Below, one piece after another: positions 39,309 to 46,470 of a stretch of DNA of 46,470 nucleotides. The notes under the pieces were generated by a model that had not been told where the DNA came from, did no database searches, and saw only the letters and a program-made list of their open reading frames with translations. Source of the stretch: Candidatus Cryptobacteroides faecavium. Lineage in GTDB: Bacteria > Bacteroidota > Bacteroidia > Bacteroidales > UBA932. Both the position numbers and the translations under genes were made by a program. Within the stretch, counting starts at the first letter, position 1, and every line of letters begins with the position of its first letter. The stretch is taken from contig JADIMB010000090.1 of assembly GCA_017694995.1 (NCBI GenBank), positions 1 through 46,470 of the forward strand. Direction: 5' to 3'.

Positions 39309-40927
39309 TTTTCAAACAGTCTTTTTCCTTTTTCGACAAGTCTCCTGAAGGCATTTACCAGGACCAGCAGTATGCCGAAGAATGCCATGGCTGCGACAAA
39401 CCATACCATTATCGCGGCTGTCTTGCTGGAAGTCAGCCCTATATATTCGATGAACGGAAGACTGACATCCTGGAACAGAATTTCAAACGTGGATACTACC
39501 GAAATGATCGCCAGAATGAAATTGAGCACATAGTCTGACTTTACCGCCTTGTAGTCGCTTATGTTATGCAGGCTGCTGTCTACCATTTCCATCAGCTTTA
39601 TGAGTCTTTTCTGGTCATTTTCAATGTCAAGCCTTTTGGTAGTCCTGTCAAACATGACCTTGTGGGACATGAATTTTGAATATTTGACCACATTAAGCTG
39701 AAGGACCATCCTGGAGAGTCTGATGCTCAGTTCGGCGTTATATGCTATTAGCTCGGAAGAGGACATGTGCCCGGTATTGAGAGTAGAGTCTACAAGCTGG
39801 TCGCTGGCATAGCCGATGACATATTTCTTTGCCAGCACCATTTCAAGTATGAACAGATACTCGGGCCATGAGACATGGTAGTCTTTCCTCTCCTCGAGAT
39901 GCTCGGCCCAGTCTACTGGAGACCCTGCCCCGCGCCGTCCGTATGTGCCTATGACTACGCAGACATTTGAATTTACTAGGACGAGGTCGTCGGTGTCAAT
40001 CGCTATGTTGCATCCGCATACTTCACCGTATGCTTCCTTGTCGCGGTATGGCCATTCTTCCGGATAAAGGGACATGAGCCCTATGAGCTCTTCCTTGTGG
40101 AAATCCTTGATGTGCTGGACGATCTGCTCTTCGTCAAGCGGCTGTGGCCTGTCCAGGGAAAACAGGTCGCAGCCGCTGCTGTCCGGATGGCTCACGTTTT
40201 CCCATATGTCCACCATTGCATAGTGCAGGTCCATGTACGAATTGTTTCCGCTATGCTCTGCCTTGCTGTCAAAAAGCCTCTCTTCCCTGGATATTCCTTT
40301 CGAGTATGATGAGCACCGGTCCTTGATGAATCTCTTGTATCTGACACTCAGTTCGTCGAATACTCTGCTGCATCCCACCAGGTAGAGTTCCCCGACTTCA
40401 TCCGGACTGCGGACATTGCCGTCCGCGTCTATACTGAGTCCCGAAATCTTGAAGTCCTTGATCTCCAGGTTGATGTTGGTTTCCTCCTCGCCTTCGTTGC
40501 GGCTCCAGTGCTCTGCACTCAGGTGTGCGGAAAGCATGGCGATGATGTGGTCTGTGGATGCAGGCACTGACAGGGAGCAGATGTCCCCGTCGAATACGAA
40601 ACGGTATGTAAGGGACACCATGTATCCGAAAAGCACCAGCATTTCTACGGACACGTGGCCTTTCATTTCTTCGTGATACGGCCTGTCAAGCACCAGGGAG
40701 AAGTCAAACCCGTGAAGACGGTATCTCCTGATGTTGTCCCTGTCCTTGTCGTTCATCACGAATATCAGGTGGTCTATACTCTTTTTGACCACTTTTTCCA
40801 CAATCCCGGAGGATATTGCTTTATTTTCGTCAAATTCCTTGAGCCTCCCCAGTGAGAACATCTGGATCAGTACTATGGAAAACCCGGGGTAGCGCAGCCC
40901 CAGGCCGGCTTTCAGGCAGGTGTTCAT
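39305..40927 (-). CDS. 540-residue protein of unknown family with C-terminal membrane hairpin
   Basis: I do not recognise this protein. It has no signal peptide. About 460 soluble residues, probably cytoplasmic, are followed by two membrane helices near 466-485 (YVLNFILAIISVVSTFEILF) and 504-526 (AAIMVWFVAAMAFFGILLVL) and a short basic tail. The segment just before the helices is helical and charged (KRLDIENDQKRLIKLMEMVD), so the plan resembles CorA-like or DUF155-like proteins, but no GMN motif is present. Upstream on the same strand, 59 bp away, is an ABC permease; downstream the GNAT gene overlaps by 4 bp. It may belong to the exporter operon or be a separate unit. Gene reality is supported by the overlap and by its length. 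Confidence 0.75.
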   Translation of the reverse strand: MNTCLKAGLGLRYPGFSIVLIQMFSLGRLKEFDENKAISSGIVEKVVKKSIDHLIFVMNDKDRDNIRRYRLHGFDFSLVLDRPYHEEMKGHVSVEMLVLFGYMVSLTYRFVFDGDICSLSVPASTDHIIAMLSAHLSAEHWSRNEGEEETNINLEIKDFKISGLSIDADGNVRSPDEVGELYLVGCSRVFDELSVRYKRFIKDRCSSYSKGISREERLFDSKAEHSGNNSYMDLHYAMVDIWENVSHPDSSGCDLFSLDRPQPLDEEQIVQHIKDFHKEELIGLMSLYPEEWPYRDKEAYGEVCGCNIAIDTDDLVLVNSNVCVVIGTYGRRGAGSPVDWAEHLEERKDYHVSWPEYLFILEMVLAKKYVIGYASDQLVDSTLNTGHMSSSELIAYNAELSIRLSRMVLQLNVVKYSKFMSHKVMFDRTTKRLDIENDQKRLIKLMEMVDSSLHNISDYKAVKSDYVLNFILAIISVVSTFEILFQDVSLPFIEYIGLTSSKTAAIMVWFVAAMAFFGILLVLVNAFRRLVEKGKRLFEK

Positions 40928-40986
40928 ATCATTGAAGCTTGTTGACAGTTATGCATTTACTCTGTAAAGATAATAATTTTCCTGCA

Positions 40987-43329
40987 TCATTCACTCTTGA
41001 GCGCATCCACCGGGTCCGTATCCATCAGCCTGACCGCCTGCCAGGATATCGACACCACGGCCACCGCAAGCATGACAAACGCCGCCGTCAGGTAGATCCA
41101 TACCGAGTTGCCGATCCTGTAAGAGTAGCTTTCGAGCCAGTGACCGGCCACGATTGCGCTGCACGGCACCCCGATCGCCACGGCTATGCCTACAGCATAA
41201 AGGAATCCCCGCGCCGTGTCCACAAATACCTTCGAACGGCTGCATCCCATCACCTTGCGGATGGCGGTCTGCCGTGCGTGCTGTTTGGCGTAGTATGTAC
41301 TCATGGCTATCATCGCCATCACCGACAGCAGGAGAATCAGCCCGGTGAACACTGTTATAAGCTGCATGTTCTGGTCTTCCATGTAGTAGAGGTTGCGGTT
41401 TATCTCGTTGTAGGTCTGCACATGTATCTCGTCTTCGGAAAACCCTTTCGATGCATAGAAATCCTTTATCTGCCTGAGGGCGTCCTTCTCGTCCCCGTTC
41501 ACCTTCACGGCCAGTTGCCGGATCACCCTGAAATCTTCCTCGGACTTCATGTCCATTATCCAGCAGCAGAGCAGGAACTCTCCGGCAGGGGCGCCGGCCC
41601 TGCCCTTGGTGAAATCCTGTATTATGCCGCATACTGGGATGCTCATCCCGTTGTCCAGTTCCAGGGAGGTGCAGTCATAGTCCAGCCCGAGCGAACGCAT
41701 CGCGCTTTCCGTCATCCACATTGCCTGGGAAACAGGCTCCGCATTCTGCCTTATGACTTTCAGCCCTATGACCTCGAAGGCCTCCTGGGAACCGAAATAC
41801 ATGTCGAAATGGAGTTCCTCTCCGTTCCGTTTCCAGGCCATGCCTGCATGGGACGCTCCCATTGGCTCGAACTGCAGCCATCCTACCTTCTCCACACAGG
41901 ACAGCTGTCTCAGTTCGTCTATATGGTAATCAGTCGATTTCCCGGCTCCGGCCACCTGTATGACACCGTCCTTCTCATATCCCATAGGCTTGTTTACCAT
42001 GTGTCTTATCTGCAGGAACATCACCGCCGCCAAGGCCAGGGTGGCCACTGCCACACTGTTCTGTATCACTACGAATATCTTTCCGAGGGTCATCCTGCTC
42101 GTCCTGGTAAATTCCCCTTTCACCACTGAAATAGGTCTGAACCGGGATACGATCGCAGCGGGCACGATCCCGGAACAGATGCTCAGGAGCGCCACCAGCA
42201 CTATGCAGAATGCCGCTTCGGCCGTATTGAATTCCGACAGCGGACTGACTTCCTTCCCGATCAGCTCACTCATGACAGGGGAGAATATCTCCGCGAAAAC
42301 GAGTGCCAGGGCGAATGAAATCACTGTAAGGATCAGCGCTTCGGACAGATACCTCGCCACTATCCCGCTTTTCTGCGACCCGAGCAGCCTGCGCGTGGCC
42401 ATCTCCTTGGCCCTGAAACCGGTCTGGGCCACTGTCAGGGAGATGTAGTTGAGCAGGGCGAATACCAGGAGCAGCACTCCGGCCGCGATGAAAAGTCTGA
42501 TATAGTCCTTGGAGACCACACCTACGAACGGGGCGGATTCGTCGATTATCCCGAAATGGATATCTTTGAAAGGGGAGAGGGTGTACTCATGGAACATGTC
42601 ATACTGATAGAGCATGTCGTTCTCCTTGACTGTTTCTTCCAGCCTGGCGTTGAGACTCTGGATGTCGGTGCCTGGCGCCATTTTATAGAAAGTGACAGCC
42701 ATGCCGTTCCCGTTGATCACTCCTTCCGGGAACATCTTCCCGAAAAGGTCGATTCTGTACATGATGTCCTGGGCCGGGAATACAGTGCTCTTGAAATCCT
42801 TGTAAACAGCAGTCACAGTCACCGGCTCCTGCTGCCCGTTCAGCTCCAGGATGAAGCTCTGGCCGTAAGGGTCCTTCCCTTCGAAATACCTGGAAGCGAA
42901 GCTCTCCGACACTGCGACCGAGTTCATTGACGGCAGTGCCTCTTCCGGCGTTCCGGCGGACAGGGGGAATGTGAACATCTCGAAGAAATTCTCGTCCACA
43001 AGCAGCGCGTTCTGCCTGAACTCCTCGTCATCCACCTCCACATACGAGGATATCCCTCCGAAAATAGAGGTACTGGCCATTCTGCAGATATCCTCGACTT
43101 CCGGGAATTTCCCTTCCACCTGTTCTTTGATGGTGGCGCTCCCTATAAACAGCCTTTCGGAATGGGCCACATATATGTCATCCGTGCCTTTCAGCTGCCT
43201 GTCGTATGACAGTTCGCCGATGATGAACGATGCTATGAATATGACGAATGCGATCGCTATCGCCATCCCGAGCACTTCAATGGCAGTGTAGAGTTTGTTC
43301 CTCCAGAGGAATCTGAAATAACTTTTCAT
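40987..43329 (-). CDS. ABC exporter permease, FtsX/MacB type
   Basis: Full-length permease (780 residues) of the minus-strand arm. It opens MKSYFRFLWRNKLYTAIEVL with the first helix at about 16-38. A periplasmic MacB_PCD-type domain follows, then helices near 285-305 and the coupling motif KEMATRRLLGSQ. The second FtsX half ends with AMIAMSTYYAKQHARQTAIRKVMG and final helices. Its start resembles that of the next permease (MISYFRFLWRNRLY), pointing to tandem duplication. It is separated from that gene by 264 bp of repeats. Only one ATPase is visible in the window, on the opposite strand. Confidence 0.9.
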   Translation of the reverse strand: MKSYFRFLWRNKLYTAIEVLGMAIAIAFVIFIASFIIGELSYDRQLKGTDDIYVAHSERLFIGSATIKEQVEGKFPEVEDICRMASTSIFGGISSYVEVDDEEFRQNALLVDENFFEMFTFPLSAGTPEEALPSMNSVAVSESFASRYFEGKDPYGQSFILELNGQQEPVTVTAVYKDFKSTVFPAQDIMYRIDLFGKMFPEGVINGNGMAVTFYKMAPGTDIQSLNARLEETVKENDMLYQYDMFHEYTLSPFKDIHFGIIDESAPFVGVVSKDYIRLFIAAGVLLLVFALLNYISLTVAQTGFRAKEMATRRLLGSQKSGIVARYLSEALILTVISFALALVFAEIFSPVMSELIGKEVSPLSEFNTAEAAFCIVLVALLSICSGIVPAAIVSRFRPISVVKGEFTRTSRMTLGKIFVVIQNSVAVATLALAAVMFLQIRHMVNKPMGYEKDGVIQVAGAGKSTDYHIDELRQLSCVEKVGWLQFEPMGASHAGMAWKRNGEELHFDMYFGSQEAFEVIGLKVIRQNAEPVSQAMWMTESAMRSLGLDYDCTSLELDNGMSIPVCGIIQDFTKGRAGAPAGEFLLCCWIMDMKSEEDFRVIRQLAVKVNGDEKDALRQIKDFYASKGFSEDEIHVQTYNEINRNLYYMEDQNMQLITVFTGLILLLSVMAMIAMSTYYAKQHARQTAIRKVMGCSRSKVFVDTARGFLYAVGIAVAIGVPCSAIVAGHWLESYSYRIGNSVWIYLTAAFVMLAVAVVSISWQAVRLMDTDPVDALKSE

Positions 43330-43375
43330 TTCTATCTTGTCGTTTATCGTTTTATACTCAAGTTTTTATAGTCGT

Positions 43376-43447
43376 CCGGTGCGGCCCTGACGGCCTGGCG
43401 ACCGTTGTCTGTCCACCCCCAGTCACCTGCCGGTGACAGCCCCGGTG
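43376..43447. repeat. GC-rich intercistronic repeat, copy 1
   Basis: Between the two minus-strand permeases lies module A (43376-43411), a 36-nt sequence matching 45999-46034 at 32 positions, and module B (CGGTGACAGCCCCGGTG, 43431-43447), identical to 45988-46004. Module A contains a stem around TGGC. Nearby are further hairpins: GTCACC/GGTGAC (43422-43437) and GCGGAT/ATCCGC (43454-43466). Confidence 0.75.
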
Positions 43448-43525
43448 GGGCATGCGGATCATCCGCTGCAGGCGGGTATGTGACCGACGGTCTCCGTTTT
43501 CCCCTGTTTCTTTTTTTTGCGTTGA

Positions 43526-43588
43526 GCAGGGGGTTGCCGGATGGCCGACTTTTCCCTTTTTATTGGAGGCCAGATGGCAACTCCCTGC
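43526..43588. repeat. Imperfect 21-bp inverted repeat after the permease stop
   Basis: The arms at 43526-43546 and 43568-43588 pair at 17 of 21 positions around a 21-nt loop. The structure starts 5 bp after the permease stop on the minus strand. It is not followed by a T-tract in that direction (an A8 run occurs instead), so it may stabilise the message end or be a remnant of an insertion instead of a terminator. The rest of the 264-bp gap holds the GC-rich repeats. Confidence 0.6.
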
Positions 43589-43593
43589 GTCAC

Positions 43594-45942
43594 TCACTCT
43601 GTCTTGAGGACATCCGCCGGATTGGCCCGTGCCGCGCGGCTCAACTGCCAGAACACGGAAGCGGCGGTGATGAGCAGCGAAATGGCCACAGTCACGATGA
43701 ATATCCATACACTCAGGTCGATCCTGTATGCGAACTCCTGGAGATATCTCCGGCACAGAATCACAGCCACAGGGATGGCCACGATGTCAGCTATGACGGT
43801 CATTATCATATATATGCGCATGGTCCTGCGCATCTCGCTCCCGACCGTGCCTCCGTATATCTTGTGCAGGGCGATGCTTCTCATATTGTTGTCCGCATGG
43901 AAAATGCTGATGGCCACCAGTCCCGAGAGCGACAGGATGACCGAGATCACCGTGAATATCTCAATGAGCCTCATGCTCCTCCTGTTCCCGTCGAGGGAAC
44001 TTTCCAGAATCTCTTCCATATAGCCGTTTGTCCACGGTTTTATTTCTATACCGAAGACTTCGGAGCAGAATCCGTTGTAGGCATCAGTGATCATTTCCCT
44101 GGCCTGGTCATGGTCTCCCGTGGTCTTTATGGCATAGTTGTGATACCAGAAATCCTCAGACCGGCGGATGAATATGAGTCCGTTCTCGTATTTTTCAGAC
44201 GAGCCGGCACCCTGTATGATGAAATTCCCTACTATACCGCAGGCGGTATTGTCTGCCTTGAGTCCATATTGTCCCGTGATTTTGCTTATGTCCGTACTTC
44301 CGGCATCCACACCTGCCGCCCTTGCAGAACTCTCGCACAGCCATACCGCTCCAGGGATATTCTGCCCGAATTGTTCGATGACATTGAACCGGAGGATGTT
44401 GAATGTCGTGGTGTCGCATTGTATCGGATTGAAAGGGACTTCGTTCCCGTCTTTGTCATAAGCCGTAAACGTAGTCCCTATATCTCCAGGAAGATAGTTG
44501 CAGATACCGACGGCCTCGCAGCACGGAAGCGAGCGGAGTCTTTCCGCGAATCTGAGCCCGTCATCTTCCGTGAAATCGGTATCCAGGTAATAGACATCCT
44601 CGAAGTTGCACCCTGACGGCCTTTCTGTCATGTGTCGCATCTGCATCTCCATCGTGATGGTTACCGCTATGAGTACGACCGAAAGTATGTTCTGTATGGT
44701 TATGAATACCCTTGAGAATACCATCTTGCTCTTCAATCTCAGCGCTCCTCTGACTACATCTATGGGGGCGAACCTTGAGGCGATTATGGCGGGGATGAGC
44801 CCGGAAAGGGCGGATACTGCGGCGATAAGGCAGATGCACGAGAGGAATGTCGCCGGAGTGAATATGTCACTTGTATCCATACCCATGGTGGATGATTCCA
44901 GTGAAGGGTCGTAAACAAGCCAGTTTACAGCAGGCACCATGAGTGCGGCCAGGACCATGGCCAGGGTGAAACATATTACTGTGAATATGGCGGATTCCCC
45001 GATATATTTCAGGATGATTTCCTTCTTCCCTGACCCCAGGAGGCGTCTGGTGGCCATTTCTCCGGCACGTTTGCCGGCAAGGGCGGTGTTGAGGTTGATG
45101 TAGTTGAACAATGCTGACACCAGAAGGGCCAGCCCTGCAAGCGCGAGGTTCTTGAGAGCCTTGGCGTTCCCGGAATTGAGGTAAAAATTCCCGGGGTGGA
45201 AATAAAGGTCGTCCAGGCAGGTAAGGCTTATCCGGTAGTCGGCTTCCTTGTTTCTTGCGTGCCAGTATCCTGTGTGGATTTTTTCTTGTACAATGCCAGG
45301 GTCGCAGTCAGGTGCGATCCGTATCAAAGTAATGTTAGGCCCGAATGTGGTCAAAGGGTCGCTCTGATACTGCCCTGTGAAGATTTCCGATTCGATATTC
45401 GTGATGACATCTGCGTACTTGAGAAGCCCGTCACCGAAGTCCTTGACGACTCCTGTTATGGTATATGGGGCATCATTTATCATCAACGTCTTGCCGATGA
45501 CATCATCATCCGATATCTTCCTGGCGAAGGACTCGGAGATGATCACGTCGGTCAGGCTGCTGAGTGATTCGGGGCTTCCTTCCGTGAATTTTACGTCGAA
45601 CATGCGGAAGAATTCCTTGTCGGCGCTCATCAGGAACGTGTTATACGCCATGTCTCCGTACATTGCAATCTCGCCGTCCCATGATGCGGAGAATCTGGTG
45701 ACCGCTTCCGCTTCCGGAATCGAATTCCTTATGAGGTCCGCCATCCCGTAGCACATCACTGTCTCGTTGTCAAGGCATACGGCATAAATGTTCTCTCCGC
45801 CGGGGACTGACCTTGCAATTTTCATCTGCGCTGCGGCATAGCCGAATATGATGATACTCAGCGCCAACGCCACTGTCAGCCCTATCAGGTTGATAGTGCT
45901 GTAGAGCCTGTTCCTCCAGAGGAATCTGAAATAACTTATCAT
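43594..45942 (-). CDS. ABC exporter permease, FtsX/MacB type
   Basis: Full-length permease (782 residues), first of two in the minus-strand arm. Helix 1 (INLIGLTVALALSIIIFGYA) is followed by a periplasmic domain of about 250 residues. The coupling motif GEMATRRLLGSGKKEIILKYIGES precedes two helices. The C-terminal FtsX half includes VISVILSLSGLVAISIFHAD and ALHKIYGGTVGSEMRRTM. It starts 107 bp after the adaptor gene, a gap that carries the second copy of the GC-rich repeat, and is followed by a long imperfect inverted repeat. Confidence 0.9.
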   Translation of the reverse strand: MISYFRFLWRNRLYSTINLIGLTVALALSIIIFGYAAAQMKIARSVPGGENIYAVCLDNETVMCYGMADLIRNSIPEAEAVTRFSASWDGEIAMYGDMAYNTFLMSADKEFFRMFDVKFTEGSPESLSSLTDVIISESFARKISDDDVIGKTLMINDAPYTITGVVKDFGDGLLKYADVITNIESEIFTGQYQSDPLTTFGPNITLIRIAPDCDPGIVQEKIHTGYWHARNKEADYRISLTCLDDLYFHPGNFYLNSGNAKALKNLALAGLALLVSALFNYINLNTALAGKRAGEMATRRLLGSGKKEIILKYIGESAIFTVICFTLAMVLAALMVPAVNWLVYDPSLESSTMGMDTSDIFTPATFLSCICLIAAVSALSGLIPAIIASRFAPIDVVRGALRLKSKMVFSRVFITIQNILSVVLIAVTITMEMQMRHMTERPSGCNFEDVYYLDTDFTEDDGLRFAERLRSLPCCEAVGICNYLPGDIGTTFTAYDKDGNEVPFNPIQCDTTTFNILRFNVIEQFGQNIPGAVWLCESSARAAGVDAGSTDISKITGQYGLKADNTACGIVGNFIIQGAGSSEKYENGLIFIRRSEDFWYHNYAIKTTGDHDQAREMITDAYNGFCSEVFGIEIKPWTNGYMEEILESSLDGNRRSMRLIEIFTVISVILSLSGLVAISIFHADNNMRSIALHKIYGGTVGSEMRRTMRIYMIMTVIADIVAIPVAVILCRRYLQEFAYRIDLSVWIFIVTVAISLLITAASVFWQLSRAARANPADVLKTE

Positions 45943-45987
45943 CTCTGTAACTTATGTTTTTATAAATCAATATCAATGTTCTACTGT

Positions 45988-46034
45988 CGGTGACAGCCCC
46001 GGTGCGGCCCTGGCGGTCTGGCGACCGCCGTCTG
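45988..46034. repeat. GC-rich intercistronic repeat, copy 2
   Basis: Modules B (45988-46004) and A (45999-46034) are fused here in one 47-nt unit between the adaptor and permease genes. Module A forms a perfect 7-bp hairpin GGCGGTC-TGGC-GACCGCC (46012-46029). One A-T pair in the copy at 43376 is a G-C pair here, which suggests the stem is selected. A further hairpin CTGTC/GACAG lies at 45984-45996. Confidence 0.75.
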
Positions 46035-46049
46035 AAGATGCCGGTTGTC

Positions 46050-46470
46050 CTATTTGAGTATCAGTACATCATTGTCCCTGAATGTCTCGTAGTTGGAGAT
46101 GATGACCTTCTCGCCTGGCTGCAGGCCTTCCTCCACTTCGTAGTACTGCGGGTTCTGCCTTCCTATCTTTATTTCCCGTTTCATGGCCTTTGTCCCGTCA
46201 GGGGAGAGGACATAGATCCATTTCCCGCCCGTGTACTGGTAGAATGTGCCTCTCGGTATGAGCACCGCCTCCTCAGGAAGTCCCAGCTGGAGGTTCATGT
46301 AGTAGGTCTGCCCGGTGCGGATGTTGTCCGGCTGCTGTCCGGAGAACTTGAAGTCGGCCTTGAATTTCCCTTCCCTGACTTCAGGGTATACTTTCCTGAT
46401 GACGGCATGGAAGGTCTCGTCCTGTCTTTCGAATGCGGCTTCAAGTCCGGATGTCACCCTGTCGATATAG
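46050..46470 (-). CDS. HlyD/MacA-type periplasmic adaptor, 5' end outside window
   Basis: C-terminal 139 or so residues of a membrane-fusion adaptor that would link the FtsX permeases to an outer-membrane channel. The frame runs open to the window edge (a GTG at 46457 is internal, since coding continues upstream as YIDR). The visible part is the beta-barrel (KADFKFSGQQPDNIRTGQTY, LPEEAVLIPRGTFYQ) and membrane-proximal domain (IYVLSPDGTKAMKREIKIGR, YEVEEGLQPGEKVIIS), ending DNDVLILK. It is the first visible gene of the minus-strand arm; the outer-membrane partner and operon promoter are beyond the window. Confidence 0.85.
   Translation of the reverse strand, partial: YIDRVTSGLEAAFERQDETFHAVIRKVYPEVREGKFKADFKFSGQQPDNIRTGQTYYMNLQLGLPEEAVLIPRGTFYQYTGGKWIYVLSPDGTKAMKREIKIGRQNPQYYEVEEGLQPGEKVIISNYETFRDNDVLILK

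Noticed and set aside
40965..40972. TATCTTTA on the minus strand as promoter of the 540-residue protein
   Set aside because: One mismatch in the -7 box and no -33 element at the right distance.
40939..42129. A 396-codon open frame on the plus strand
   Set aside because: Antisense to the permease at 40987-43329; composition dominated by His, Arg, Tyr and Pro and no recognisable fold.
43405..44616. A 403-codon open frame on the plus strand opposite a permease
   Set aside because: It is antisense to a clear FtsX permease, rich in His/Arg/Pro/Tyr with no domain pattern, and runs through the repeat-filled gap. Biased codon use of the real gene keeps the opposite frame open.

Overview
The window looks like chromosomal DNA of a gut-type Bacteroidales bacterium with roughly half G+C by eye (a Rikenellaceae- or Cryptobacteroides-like member fits, but this is inference). 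The signs are a SusC/SusD pair, a complete Na+-NQR operon, DUF4493-type lipoproteins, many secreted glycoside hydrolases, and several promoters of the Bacteroidetes type (TTTG, 19-20 nt, TAnnTTTG). No rRNA, tRNA, CRISPR array, integrase or transposase was seen.

Layout. 157-2709 (+) is a secreted GH51 arabinofuranosidase preceded by repeated operator-like motifs; it shares a strong bidirectional terminator with the convergent nqrABCDEF operon (8779-2834, -). Upstream of nqr, also on the minus strand, lies a SusC/SusD nutrient importer (14178-8975). Its SusC frame is broken by one base at a run of eight C residues just after the signal peptide, which is either a phase-variation switch or a sequencing slip. 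On the plus strand follow a PcrA/UvrD helicase with a duplicated promoter repeat, a DUF4493 lipoprotein, an outer-membrane beta-barrel protein and a PLP aminotransferase (14676-20400).

From 33379 back to 20437 the minus strand carries a glycan-degradation block: a LacZ-type GH2 with an N-terminal ricin-like lectin domain, a second GH2, then recA and an aldehyde dehydrogenase, then a GH84 hexosaminidase and a serine-type sulfatase. The combination of beta-galactosidase, beta-N-acetylglucosaminidase and sulfatase points to sulfated host glycans such as mucin O-glycans or keratan sulfate. recA has its own promoter, whose -33 element lies inside the end of the preceding GH2 gene.

From 33672 to the window end is an ABC-exporter array of the MacB/FtsX type. 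The plus-strand arm has an ATPase, a full permease and a decayed permease (internal deletion plus in-frame TGA). The facing minus-strand arm has a HlyD-type adaptor (cut by the window edge), two full permeases, a 540-residue membrane protein of unknown family and a GNAT acetyltransferase. The 292-bp gap between the GH2 operon and the ATPase is dense with nested inverted repeats, and the gaps around the permeases carry a repeated GC-rich hairpin element and a 17-bp perfect inverted repeat. These intergenic structures, the SusC homopolymer and the 540-residue protein are the least explained parts of the window.
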